The notes beneath the pieces were generated by a model. It was not told the origin of the DNA. It saw only the letters and a program-made list of their open reading frames with translations, and did no database searches. The translations under genes and the position numbers were made by a program. 64,000 nucleotides of DNA from Muricea muricata (taxonomy: Eukaryota; Cnidaria; Anthozoa; Malacalcyonacea; Plexauridae). Location of the stretch: contig OY979717.1 of NCBI GenBank assembly GCA_963855995.1, positions 2,787,179-2,851,178 of the forward strand, written 5' to 3'. Below, piece by piece: positions 13,501-25,548 of this stretch (its first letter is position 1; every line of letters starts with the position of its first letter).

Positions 13501-16467
13501 ATTGTGGGATTGGTTTGATATGTCATGTTCATTCTAAAGATGGGAATGATACAAGCCAGTATTGTTGCGAGGGCTACATCATAGACATTGTACGCCTGTT
13601 GCAGACAGATTTGGTCGCAGATATTGAAGTTCATATAACTAAAGATGGCAAATATGGTTCGCCAAATAAAGAAACTAACGAGTGGGATGGAATGATTGGG
13701 GAATTAATACGAGATGAAGCTGACATTGCACTCGCCGACCTAACGATCACAGATGATCGTTCCCAAGTTGTGGATTTTACACATCCTTTTCTAGAGGTTG
13801 GTGTTGGAGTCTTAGTTCGCGTTCAGCGTCAAGGGGTTACGCACGGTATTTGGGCGTTCTTGCAACCAGTTGCGGCAGAGTTATGGATAGCGACTTTTCT
13901 AGGGATTTCATTGATGGGGACTTTATTCTGGGCCATGGAAAAGATTGCATTTTGGATTTTAAATAAATTTGCCAAAAATAAAAATGGAGAAAAACATGAA
14001 GTACGAAGACAAATATTATCACAATTTTCCCTTGCAGCAAGTTTGCATTATTCCTGGAGTACAGTAGTTCGTACACGAGATAAGGTAAAGAGACCTGCCA
14101 ACACAAGTGCAAAGATTGGTGCGATCAGTCTAGCGTCATGTTTTCTGGTATTCATCACAACTTACACAGCACAATTAGCTGCTTTCCTCGTTGCAGAATT
14201 ACAGGTAACTCCAATCACTGGTGGAATACAGGACAGCAAGGTATTGTTGAAGTTATTTCAATTTGAAGTTTGTGCTAAAGATGCGCTTAGTCCTTTCATT
14301 GTAACGAGTGTCCTATCCTTTAGTAATATACAAAAAACCCCTTAGCCAATACAACAATGCCTTGGTTGGCAAGTCTGTAGCTAGCCAGGCAACAACCACA
14401 TAGTCTATATTGCATAAACGTCGCTAATTACAAGATAAAAGGTATTTAATACGTCAACAATATTGCTATACTCAGGGACCGCGGAGGAGGGGGGGGGGGC
14501 TTGGCCCCCCAATAATTTTCCAGTGATTGATTGAATGGCGGTTCATTATAATCAGTGCTACTTGACGTTTTTCCAATAAGTAGCGTTGTCACAGCTCCGG
14601 TAAAGAGCACCTCATTAACATTTTGGCTGTGATTTTGGGAAAACGCACTCTGACATCCAGCAAAAGGAGGCAAAAGGGTTGGCGCCGAAAAAACATACAT
14701 ATATTTTTTCCAATATTTACTAATAAAGAACGAATAAAATCCCAACAATAAACATGAACACGTCGCAACCACAAGACAGTTTAAGAAAAAAAGTAAAAAA
14801 ACTAAAAAAAAACCGGAAAAAAGTTGAAAAAGAACGAAGCAAGAATGGGGACTCGATTGTTGCCCCAGCCCCCCTTCCCGCCCCTGGGAAGCTAAGTATT
14901 CGGCCCCCTCAATCCAAAAATTGCTTCGCGATCCCTGATACTTGCACGCAAACTGTTCAAACATAGACCCTTTATCGCAGTGCAATGACTGGAGCTTCGT
15001 AGAGCTACAACCAACCAAAATATGCCAGGGTGTTGCAATCGACCAACCTACCCTGACGAACATAATAAATTAACAGCACATTGACGAACAACAATTATTG
15101 AATGAGGTCGAGCAGGATATGACGAATTATTAAGACAGAGGTTTGTGTTATCTGCCGAAGCCTAACAGATAACACAAACCGAGGCCTTAATAATTCGATC
15201 CTCATATCCTGCGAGAACCGAATTCATTACTTGTTTTATTATTAATTGACTTGTTTTGAAAGTAAAAAGACACTAAAAGCCGCAAAAATTATTGTGTGAC
15301 ATCACATCTTGTTTCAATATACAATGAAATTAGTCATAATGTCGTATATTTGTTTTCAATATACGACGAAATGACTCATAATGTCGTAAATTTATTTTCA
15401 ACCCCAAATTTGGGCAGCTACCAAGCGGATATGACGATTTCACCTTTAGCTCTTAACCAATCAAAACTCCTAAAATATTTTCAATAAACAATAAATAACA
15501 TTAACAGTTTCAGAATCCCAATGATGATCTGAAAATAGCGACAATAAAAGGAAGCAGTATTGAAAGATTCTTCAGCACAAATCCAGATCCAAAATTTATC
15601 AATATTTGGAAACACATGAAAGGCAACAATGTACTGAGCAGTGATACTGGTGTGGAACAACTCAAAGCAAAGTAAGCACAGTTGTTTAGCCCTTTATCGT
15701 GCAATGATCGAAATTATTCGGTTTGTAAAATTAGCCGTATACCATCGACAATAGCGATTGAGTTCGACGGCAGACGTTAACCAAAGACAGCTAAAGTGAT
15801 AGACACATCAGAGACTGCTGAGAAAGTGAGAGGGCGGCATGGTTCGGGCGTTCTCGGGTTCTTTAATTGTACCTAATTCCCTAGGTTCCCTAATTTTGGA
15901 ATTTCCTATAATTCTGTTAAGTACAATAATTTAAATTTCTGATGTACGCGCACATGTATAACAACCAGTCCAGTGTGGGAAGTTGTGATAGAAATTCGTT
16001 GTTACCAGTTGATCAGCGGTTACCTTGGTACACGAGGCATTTGATTTACATTATTTATGTCGTTTTTTTTTGACAGTGAAATTGACGTCCTTGTCGGTGA
16101 CTATAACACAGTGGTTTACATTGCTGCGCAGGATCCGGACTGTTCATTACGTGTGATTGGCGAACCTTTCTTTAAATCAGGATATGGCATTGCTTTACAA
16201 AAAAATTCAACTTTGACGTCCATATTTACCCAGAAAATACTTCAATATGAGAAATTTGACACATTCTTAGAACTGGCTCACAGATGGATGAAATCATCGT
16301 GTGAAAGGAATAAAGAGAATAGTCATTCTATGAAATACAGCACATTTCATAGAATGACAGCTTACGATGTTTCTGGGATGTTTGTCGTGCTTGGTGGCGG
16401 AGTCATTTTCTCTTGGATATCACTGGTCGCGGAAATCTTTCACAAAAGACGTCAACGGGAAGATTAA
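10526..16467 (+). CDS. NMDA-type ionotropic glutamate receptor paralog with Arg at the pore Q/R/N site, 6 coding exons, 810 aa
   Basis: Coding exons are 10526-10891, 12464-13023, 13121-13205, 13374-14240, 15508-15671 and 16077-16467. All have GT-AG borders and the phases match. The layout parallels the minus-strand paralog: signal peptide, amino-terminal domain, S1 with QYCCEGYIIDI and the ligand Arg in DDRSQVVDFTHPF, M1, pore loop, M3, S2 with the binding Asp in LVGDYN, and M4 near 780. In a gapless pore alignment the paralog's Gln (WSLVFQTF) becomes Arg here (WSTVVRTR), and the M3 motif is TYTAQLAAFLV instead of SYTANLAAFLV. The M1-pore linker is longer and basic. An extra intron (13206-13373) splits what is one exon in the paralog. 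Arg at this site lowers calcium permeability and conductance in AMPA/kainate receptors, so this may be a modulatory subunit; that is inference. Confidence 0.9.
14473..14937. mobile_element. MITE in receptor intron 4
   Basis: The ends are CAGGGACCGCG at 14473 and its inverted partner CGCGATCCCTG ending at 14937. Subterminal G-rich and C-rich runs pair with each other. The antisense open reading frame across it is a by-product of composition. No convincing target duplication was found. Confidence 0.55.
15098..15228. repeat. Foldback element, about 130 bp
   Basis: This is a strong hairpin. The block ggtttgtgttatctg is mirrored by cagataacacaaacc around a 10-base loop near 15165. The outer arms (gcaggatatga, gaattattaag) also pair. 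It lies in intron 4 of the plus-strand receptor gene. Confidence 0.75.
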
Positions 16468-16595
16468 TACACACATCTTATTGCTTTGATTTTTTATTAA
16501 AAGTTGAGCTTTCATATTTATTATAACAATCCGTTTTCTGCCCGGCACTTTGCGATTATTTTATGTAAATATATTCAAGTTATCATGTAATATTC

Positions 16596-16601
16596 AATAA
16601 A
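16596..16601 (+). terminator. Poly(A) signal of the plus-strand receptor gene
   Basis: A canonical AATAAA lies about 130 bp downstream of the stop codon at 16465-16467, the expected place for 3'-end formation. Confidence 0.6.
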
Positions 16602-17294
16602 CGAAAAGGAACGTTTTAGACATGATAAAACACGAAGCCATAATCGCATCCACGGCATATTGTAATATCGTTCGATTCTAACGATGGATTGGCGTTGCGA
16701 AGCGTATGTCTGGTGTAGTAGTAATGTCATGTAATGTCCCTCGAACTTTCCAACGATATAAGTATGAGCTGTAAAAATAGTGTACAAACGAAGGTATCCG
16801 AATCAGACTTTCAGCCATGTTTTGTCTTCGAATTTTATTCAGTATATATTCAAAATCTATTCTCAAATATCTTGAAAATTTAGTCTTGGCATATCAGAGC
16901 GAATCTAGATAAGATATCCATAGAAAATTAGATCCGTTTATATCGACTTCAGTAGAAATTTATAAGTCAGGAATTATTGGAAAAGTACCGGATTTTCAAT
17001 GGCAAAGAATCCGCTGAGATTCGCTGTAGCTTCTTCAACATTAAATATTTTTCGCTCAAAAGCAGCAGATATGTAAAGCAAACAATAGCATTCCATTCAG
17101 TGGTACTTTGAAGAATATACAAAGCAGGATAAGCAGGATTGCAAGGATTTTCGAGGCGAAAGATCAAAATTTTAGCTGTGGTATTTTAGGGTACAAGCAA
17201 TTTAATGATTTTATACACGAAATAGTTGTTGCATAATTGAAATTTGAAACACATTTCCTAGACGGTGAAATTGATGGAATTTATCAAAATTTTC

Positions 17295-17400
17295 CGTTTT
17301 AAATGAATATTCTTCTCTTCCCTTTTTGGTCTTTTTGGACTTGGTCCTTCCTTGGTCTTGGTCCTTTCTTGGTCTTTTCTTGGTAAATATGAAATGTTTG
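17295..17400. repeat. CTTGGT-rich low-complexity tract
   Basis: Imperfect short repeats of ttggtcctt / cttggtctt type run across this stretch. No coding potential is apparent. Confidence 0.6.
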
Positions 17401-17520
17401 TTGAAAATTCATAATAGAAAACTTAGAGGGGCCTGCTGTCTCTCTGTTTAGCGGTATTTCATCGCCGCAGTGGATTGTGGGACAGTGCATGCCTTTGATA
17501 CAACAAAGCTTTCAAATTTC

Positions 17521-17878
17521 CAGGGAAGTTACATCCCGGGCGGAGAGAGAGGTTTCAAATATAATAGGTTACATACGCTGTATAAATTTAGTTTTTAACG
17601 GTAAACTTTCGATTCGCCGTATTAACTCAATGGTCTAGGTCGTGCGCTTTTGACCTGTTTGTTTCGGGTTCGGGCCCGGTTACGCGCTTTTTTTTTTATA
17701 CTTTTTTTTCTTAATTTTTTGAATACTTTTTTTTCTTATAAAACCATTCTCACTCACTATTCTCACTCACTGGGACTGTATCTACTTCACCAAATTTAGC
17801 TAAAGCGCGAGCCCGAAGGGTGAGTAAAGACTCGGCCCAGGCTGAGCCTCCCTGTCCGCCCGGGATGTAACGCATCCC
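17521..17878. mobile_element. MULE-like nonautonomous element with a tRNA-like insert
   Basis: Inverted ends share GTTACATCCCGGGCGGA, and the element is flanked by a perfect 9-bp duplication tcaaatttc (17512-17520 and 17879-17887). A 9-bp target site fits Mutator-like elements. Inside, 17622-17692 looks tRNA-derived: an A-box-like taactcaatggtctagg, a B-box-like gggttcgggcccgg, and then a run of T. Positions 17760-17825 match the MITE at 54734-54983. Confidence 0.6.
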
Positions 17879-17958
17879 TCAAATTTCAAGCTTCATTGTA
17901 AAAGTCCTTGATATACAACAGCATTGTGTCATGTTTTAAACGAATAAATGTTGGCAAA

Positions 17959-18300
17959 ATGGTAGGAAAACGAAAGAGAACTGTATATCGTAAGTCGAGA
18001 AAAAGTCGTGGCTTTCTGGGTGTTTGAAAGCAACAATGTGAAGACGGAAATTTCGCAGAACCAAGAGGAAAGTATTAGCGATAATGAAACACCGTCATCA
18101 GGTGAAAGCGATCCTTGCCTCACTGAAACTGTACCACTCAGTGCGTCTAGAAGAAAACTAGCCCAAGATGAGGTAGAGGATACACCAAATGAAATTGAGG
18201 ATGCTAATTTAGAGCTACCAGAGTACCGATTTGTTGATATACAGCGACTATCATCTACGGGGCGCCAAATGTATTTATTTATTATAACTTTTCAATATTT
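17959..18300 (+). pseudogene. Frameshifted N-terminal fragment, possibly a transposon-encoded protein
   Basis: An ATG at 17959 opens a very basic start (MVGKRKRTVYRKSRKKSRGF) that stops after 23 codons. The next frame continues from about 18008 as an acidic, Ser/Thr-rich stretch ending near LPEYRFVDIQRLSS. A basic head, acidic linker and 'YRFVDIQ.L' block resembles the start of proteins annotated as Mutator-like-transposase-domain in corals; this is from memory and weak. The frame breaks at the start of the duplicated RIF1 segment. Confidence 0.3.
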
Positions 18301-18857
18301 GAATGAAAATTTTAGCCAAAATTAGCCCTGGCAAGTGGCAACTTCATTTTTTATCGTAGGGATTTGGCTAAAGAAGATAAGCAATATTTAGAAGATGTTT
18401 GTCAGTTCTCATCAAGGTTAATGTCTGTTCTGACAGTAAGTTTCCTAAATTATATTTTGTACAACAATGTATGTTGTAAAGTTTTCTTATCAGAAAAAAA
18501 AGCCTTATGCATGCATAAGTTTGTTTTGTTATTTCAGAACCATCCTCAGAGATATGAAAAACTAGATTCATATTAATCTGGCACTGCAGAGAACATCGAA
18601 AAATTTGTTGTCTCGAGCGGGATTTGAACTCGCTTCTTCGTGTTTCTAGACATGCAAGCGTTAAGTCGTCATGAAAATATTTCGTGCACTTAAAATAGCT
18701 AAGACCCACTACCAATCCCAGTTCCCAGTTCACTCGATAGCTCAATTGGTACATGCGGCGGTCTAGAAACGCGAAGATGCGAGTTCAAATCCCGCACGAG
18801 AAAACGAATTTTTCGTTGTTCTCTGCAGTGTCAGATTAATATGAATCTAGTTTTTCA
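18283..18857 (+). pseudogene. Displaced genomic copy of RIF1 coding exon 2 with flanking intron
   Basis: The sequence from about 18290 matches the RIF1 locus at about 60360-60840. It includes intron 1 sequence, the whole of exon 2 with acceptor (tatcgtag|GG) and donor (ctgaca|gtaagt), and part of intron 2 with its foldback element. In the exon itself the only difference noticed is a silent A/G change. Because intron DNA is included, this is a DNA-level duplication, not a retrocopy. The frame across the exon is open, but no neighbouring RIF1 exons accompany it. Confidence 0.8.
18555..18857. mobile_element. Palindromic element with tRNA-like arms
   Basis: The element begins tgaaaaactagattcat and ends with the inverted partner at 18857; the arms are about 90 bp. 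Each arm contains a tRNA-like half. The right one (about 18736-18802) has an A-box-like tagctcaattggt and a B-box-like gagttcaaatccc; the left arm carries the same T-arm sequence inverted. The cloverleaf is imperfect, so this is not called a tRNA gene. A shorter relative lies at 60630-60840. Confidence 0.65.
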
Positions 18858-19012
18858 CAGTTTGGAAATCTAGTTTGAATCTAGTTTGGCCCGCTGAATC
18901 CTTTCACATTTACTTGAACAAATACGAAAAGCAAATTGAATTAGATCAACGTCGAATAAACTATGTTTACTTTACACGAATAACAAAGCATATAAGTATA
19001 GCCGTATCTTCA

Positions 19013-19034
19013 GGTGTGTGTGTGTGTGTGCGCG
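19013..19034. repeat. (GT)n microsatellite
   Basis: A short run of alternating GT ends in cgcgtg. Confidence 0.8.
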
Positions 19035-19772
19035 TGATCGAGTAAGTACGGATAGCCCTGTGATAAGTTGCTCGAGAGTCCTACCCTGGTTCGTGTGCAT
19101 CAGCGAGTAAAACGCATGTAGAAATGTCACATGTTAGCCTTGGTCATTGTCAACATTTGGTCAGTTCGGACAACACATTTACTTAAAAAATTCCAGTGAT
19201 AAAGAGACCGAGTGTCTGTATTATGAAATATATTATACATGCATTATTCACCCGGAATCAACACGAAATTGACAAGTCTTAGTACGGGAACATTTCAGAC
19301 TAGTTTTCCATCTGCTGGAGCAGATTGTTCTTTCTGAATGGTGGAGAATGCTTTCAATTTGAAACAGAATTAAATAAGTAGTGTATCTCGAGTACATATA
19401 TTGCGTATCATATGACATATCAAATCACATCATATCCTATCAGGGCCTTCGTTGCTACTTTATGCAGTATTTCTGTTTATATAAATATGAACCATGAATT
19501 TGTTTTCTGCTTACGATGTAAACATTTTCATTTGAAATTCACAAAATATATTACTCGGAAATTGGTACTCAAGTCTTGTGATCGCAGCATCATTATGCCA
19601 TATTCGAAAACACAATTATGTCATATTGATCCACCAATCAGAATACTGTGTTATACGCCACACATCGCGATGATGTACCTTCTGGGAATTCCCAGGATAA
19701 GAATATAATAAGATATCAAAACATCTTCATAGCAAATAGAAAACAAACCAATGCAGTTAAAATCAGTTCAAT

Positions 19773-21095
19773 ATGCCTTCTGAAGCAAACCACGAAGGTG
19801 AAACTGTACTGATAGAACGGTTTGGTAGACCTCAAGAAGAAGAACAACGTTTCGATGGGCAGAGAAACCTCTCTATTGACTGTCATGAGCTTCGGCATCT
19901 AAGAAGATATTTGCTCTTGGTTGGACAATGGTATCCGAAGGAGTGGAACTACAAGAAACGAGCATGTTATCACATCTGGCAGGTATAACCGACGTACTTG
20001 AATGTTCTTATTAGTATATTACTTAAAATCGAATTCCCGTCGTTTCTAAGGTTGATTGTAAAGTTAATGTCGCACTAAGGAGGATTTAATTGCACCTAGC
20101 GAAATCTGTATTGTATTTTTACGATTATTCGCTTGAGACTTGTTTTGCATCAAAGGTTTGTATCACACTTCCGCAAATTTGCAATTCCAATTATAAGCAC
20201 CCAATACATATAGTTGTCTTATATAGTAACTGTTATTAGTTGACCTGCATCTATAAGGACGTATGCAGACTTATATTCATTTATGCAATGTCTTTCGTCA
20301 AAATCCAATATCTGATTGGTTTTGTTAGTGAATATATGCTAATTTCGACCTAGCCAATTTCGACTTAAAGCCACAACATATCGGCGAAAATTAGACTTAG
20401 TGCTTGCTCGGCAAATTGAATTGCCTGGCTGATATCTAGCAAGCTGAAGAATAATATGTATACATATGTATCATTATTAATGACCCAAGCTGTTGAATAA
20501 AAAATAACACTTGAAAAATGCAAAGTTTATGTGGGAGAAGGGGTTCTGGGGTAAGAAGACTCCAATTGTATAATGCGTGGCTTCATCCCTACTCATGTCA
20601 CAGCCTATGCTGCACTGATTCTAAACTGAAAATGCTCTGTAATAGAGCCTTGCCAGGGGTGGCCAATCCCTGACGAAACCTGACCAAGATAACAACACTT
20701 GGACAGTCCTTAGGCCCCAACCTGTCCAGGGAGCATAAAAACTCCAATGAACAGTCCTTAACCTGACCAAGGGGCACTAGGCCCCTATGGACAGTCCTCA
20801 GGTAGATATTGTATATATGTGACGTATTGAGTCTATGGGGCTGAAGTTGACATTTTAGAGACTTCATCCCGAATCACGTAATTTATTAACGAAACCAACA
20901 AAATAACTTTCTTTTGTTTTTACACGATTCTATATAGTATGTATTATCTAATTATGATAATGTTAGTCAGTAAATACTAGAAAATTAATCAATGAGTTAA
21001 CGACATTCGACCGTTCCCTTGCACGTGCCTTCGTGCATTTATCTACTCTTAAAACAGTGTTTTCGTTGAAGGTATCGATATTACATTTCTGTATA

Positions 21096-21127
<32 letters not shown>

Positions 21128-23560
21128 GGCTTAAGTAATTTTTTGTAATAACGTTATATGAAGTATATCTACAGTAATGATACTATCAAAAGTTTTCTAA
21201 TTTAAGTGGTATGAGGCATTTGAACGCATTGAAGGTAAACGTAAAAATCGCAAGGCATTGGAAAAACAGTGGTAGGTGGGTGGGAAAAATTTTTTTAACA
21301 AGTTTACTGCACAGTGCTAACTGTGAATGGTGGTCCTATGATGTGATCCGCATAATATGCGCAAGTACCCTGTGCTGGAACAAGCCTTATCATTGGTTAA
21401 TTCCCGTCCACACCACAGGAGGTTTTACATGCCTATGCAATAACACGAGCATTTCACGTGAAAGGCATGCAGCTAGAATGAAGTTTTGGCTTTCAGCCAT
21501 TATTATAACTCGATAAGATAAGACGGGATTATCTCATTGACGCAGTCGGAAGGAACTATCTTTTCGCACCTTTTACATAAAAGCTCACCTTCAACGCGTT
21601 GCCTCATTAACTTAAATTTATATAAGCTATAAATTTGCTTTATGTGAATAATTTCCCAAGGATAACAGAATATTAGGTACGCATTTTCAGTTATGGTTGT
21701 TTCACTCGTGCATTGCCAATTCTACAGCCATATGCTGTGAAGCATTACTTGAGTGTATATGATTTTGAATGATAAATGCATGAAACAACTTCATTGTGCT
21801 TACACTATTCGTGAAAAATAAGAGTATTCTAAATTTGTGGCAGTGAATTCCCTCGTGCCCTGTTTATAGTCACAATCGAGATTACAAATACGAACTAATA
21901 GACTATACAAAAGGCCTAGGACGGGCGAAGGTATTTAGTCGCACATTTGGTTTCAATACATATAAACTGAATAATTATATGTATTGTAGAGAACCCGTCT
22001 TCTCTTTCTATTTTGTCACCTAGGAGAAATATTGCACATTCATTAGATCAATCCAGCAGTGAAAGATAATTTCAAAACACCCGCTTACATTCGATGTATT
22101 TAACGAGGTATTTTGCCTAAAGCATGAAAATTCAGCAGCGGCAACCAGTAACAATTGATAATTTTGCTTATACTATGTCTCGATAATATATTAATGAGGC
22201 AATAATGAGGCTATATGTCCTTAGATGCAGGTCAACTATTAGAAACTAGCGACATCCGTAATACTTTCAAATTTATCACAAAATCTCAATGTATGAAATC
22301 TTTTATCAGCTCTGCGTGACAGTTGGTGTTTGGGCACACTTCATCTACTCGCTTGGTTTCTTTGGTGACTCAACTCTTAATCACCAATACTTTAAATGGT
22401 TTCCCATTAATGCCATTGAAGAAATAATATGGAATTTACGTTGGGTCATTTCTCATCATCTGGGTCTCTACTACTTTTGTCGTTCCCGTCATCTGGAGAA
22501 GTTCCTCCAAGAATCTTGTCTTAATCAAGCCTTGTGGAAAGAGACGTCGCGTTACCTTAAGAGAATTTGCTTCGCAGTAATAGCATTAGTATTCGTCGTT
22601 CCAGTAATTTTGCGCCCTCTCGAGCTCTCATACTCGTTTGCGCCGGGGGACACACACTGGATAGTAATGGATACATGTTTACTTGCCATAGATCGCCTCG
22701 TCACAGCTCCGATATTTCTGGTTTTCGTTTTTGAAGCGTATGTGCTTGTACGTGTCGTCAAAGGCTACGGAGAACGCATAAAAATTTGGCCGCAGGACTA
22801 TAAGAACACTCCAGGCTCAGGCATGCGAGCTGCGAAACAACAGTTCATTAACACACATTCCCTGATCGATTCAGTTGGGGGAAACTTCCAGTTGTATTTG
22901 GCTCTACATTTTCTGCTTCTTCTAATTACGGCTTTTCTTGGTGTCTTTGCCTGCGCTGAACAACTGGAAACTAAAATAACCAAAAATCACTCATTCTACA
23001 CCGCTCACATGCCAAAATACTACAAGCGAATGAAAATCACCCCGTTCATAATAAAACCTATTAAAGCCGTGAAAGTGATCCCTATTCAGCTAAATCAGTC
23101 ACATGTGCAAAGCTCGGTTGCTTTAAACGCAGCGTCAAAAGCTAACAATTCGAACAGTTTGCTTGCCAATGTAACTTGGAGAGAGGATATTACGACGTAC
23201 AAAGAATCTAGTTATGAACAGACGTTGATTGAAGTGGGAATCGAAGCTACTTTGAAAATTTTCGAGTCAATGGTCCTGTACATGATACCGCTGACACTTC
23301 TGCTGCGACTACAGACAAAGCTTGCTATTGTTCGGCGAAATATCTTATACTCGGACTGCTTTGAACAACAAGAAAACGGGTATTTGTTCCAGGACGAAAA
23401 AACTATACGAAAAATGGCGGAATTTGTAGAAACATGTAAAGGTATGACCATATTTGGTTACAAAATGCCATTGTTTAGAGTGTTCCTGCTTTCAGTTTTG
23501 GCGCCTTTTTTGACAGCGTTGACCACGTTCCTGTTTTCGTACATCCATGTCAAACGATGA
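19773..23560 (+). CDS. Gustatory-receptor-like seven-transmembrane protein, 2 coding exons, 486 aa
   Basis: Exon 1 is 19773-19982 (70 codons, donor CAG|GTATAA); exon 2 is 22310-23560 (acceptor TTATCAG, phase 0). The splice joins HIWQ to LCVTVGVWAHFIYS, completing the first membrane helix. About seven hydrophobic helices follow: roughly residues 66-88, 105-125, 156-173, 199-219, 265-286, 335-352 and 461-483. The last (FRVFLLSVLAPFLTALTTFL) sits at the very C-terminus, as in insect Gr/Or and invertebrate Grl proteins. The hydrophilic N-terminus has no signal peptide. The loop of about 100 residues between helices 5 and 6 carries four N-glycosylation sequons (NHS, NQS, NNS, NVT), which fits the inverted N-in/C-out topology of this superfamily. 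Insect relatives are tetrameric ligand-gated cation channels; cnidarian Grls have been linked to early development. Ligand unknown. A candidate ATTAAA lies at 23688-23693. Confidence 0.75.
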
Positions 23561-25548
23561 TACAACTGCTTCAGAACTACAACTGTCTTGAGAATAGTGA
23601 AGCGAAATTGGCGAATATACTGTATACATGTATTTTGTGAACAGACAATAATGTAATAATTGAACTCTATGCATGACATAAAGCACAATTAAAAAAATTA
23701 GTGGAGGCGGATTTTCCTTCGACAAAATTACCGAACGTTTAGCGTGGTTCAGTTCACAAGAACATAAATTGCATGTACAGGGGGTGATATAAAAGTAGCG
23801 ATTCATCAAAAATGGCTTGCCTAATAATTGTTACTAATCATTCTTATTAATGTTTCCAGGGCCTTTTCTAAAATGGAGAGGGGGAAAAGGCCCTGGCACC
23901 GGCTGCTATCTTCTGCAATTTCATTGGTCTATCCGTATAAAAGCCGTACAGTATATCCGTATTTGCGTTTAGAAAAAAATACGAGTAAAACTTGCAGCAT
24001 TTAACGCCTTACTAAGCCGCTGTATTGCGTGTTTTTTCCAAACACTTCGAATGTGTCAGTCATTTTGGAAAAATTTCGCATATGCAGTTATCACGCTAGT
24101 TTATTCAAAAACCACGATTCGTTTTTTTTTAAAGCCAGCCGGTGCCAGGGCATTTTTCGTCGCTCTAAAGGCCCCGGGAGCGAAGTTCTAGAACGAACAA
24201 TTTTTTTTGCACTTGAATGAGTAGCTGCTTGTAATCCCCGAAATTTTTTTTAGTGAGTTTCATATAAACTAAATTATAAATGGCTACCTCATTAGGCAAC
24301 CTCAGTTTGTAAAAAGAGTAGCCATACACGGTATCCGAATAATACCAACGGTTAGTTTCTGCAACCCTGGGAAGTCGTCGAGAGAATGTAATTTTATTGA
24401 ATTAATCCTTGAACCTTTAGTCATAAAGTACCTAACTTGTTTCCACCTAACCTTTCTAAATAGGAATAGGGAAACAAGATCAGGTGTTTTATGATTCAGG
24501 GATTTTGTCAGAAGTTTTAAAATCATTTTGTGTGGACAAATTCTTTAAAAATAGTGCAAATGTTTACGGAACAATATAAGGTTAAGTGCATGATAGTGTT
24601 TACGCTGTAATAGAATAATTTTAAATACTTTTATATTTTAATAATCCTTGTAAATATAGTATAAAAGTTGTAGGTAATTGTAACTCGCATTTTAATTTAG
24701 CAATATTAGATTGCTACTTAATGGGAAGTTTTTGAGATAATCTTGGGAAGACATAAAAAAATTTGAGCACAAATTTGAGCAACTTATTATATTTTTACTA
24801 AATAAGCGACCACGTCAGAATCACTGAGACAAACGAAAAATTCCTGCACAGTCTTGCAATTCGTCCACATGCATGAACAATGTTTCGTTGAGCTTCAAAA
24901 ATAGAGATATATTACAATTTTACCACCAATATGCGGCCAATATTAAGCATGCATAAAGGTGCAAAAATATTCTAATGAATAGCGCATCAATGTCTCCAGT
25001 TTGGCACCCCGCGGGAAACTGCATTGTTGTGGAAACAACATTTGCTTCCCATAATTCTAAAACAAATTAACGTTGTGTCCCCGCAAATCTAAACTTATAT
25101 AATAAATGAATCAAACAATCACATCTTTGATCATGTCTTATGTGCAAGTTGTTTCGCCTCAAACATGCATGCATCTTCACGTGGAATATTGCAGCAGAAA
25201 TCTTTAAATATTAAGGTGCATTCATTAATCCTATATTTAATGGAATCCACACGATATATGCACCCTTTACTCAAGCGGTCCTGCCAACCCTAGTGCCTCA
25301 CACAGAAATCCACAAAACCTGTGGACCCAAGATTTTTCGTGTATGATTGTTATTACATGAAAACTAGTGCCGATAACAGATTCTTTCTCATTCGTTGATG
25401 GCGAAATTTCAAATCTGACGTCTTTACGACGGCAATCACATAACGCGATGTTACGAAATTACGAAAACCGTATATAGGACATGATCTATGTTATACGAAA
25501 TCCGTATAGGACAAATTCTACACACACAAGTACCTGTATGTAGCACTA
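23561..25548. other. Intergenic between the gustatory-like gene and NOM1 (convergent 3' ends)
   Basis: No gene is seen. An inverted repeat at about 23858-24180 pairs ggccctggcaccggct with agccggtgccagggc; the left part also folds on itself (cagggcctttt with aaaaggccctg). The remainder is AT-rich and without recognisable structure. Confidence 0.5.

Noticed and set aside
14446..15063. 205-codon minus-strand open reading frame
   Set aside because: It runs through a MITE with poly-G/poly-C ends inside a receptor intron; the peptide is Pro-, Ser- and Phe-rich with no domain and overlaps a plus-strand frame through the same repeat.
18736..18802. A true tRNA gene
   Set aside because: A- and B-box-like sequences are present, but the D and acceptor stems do not pair properly and the unit is embedded in a transposon arm, so it is called tRNA-like only.
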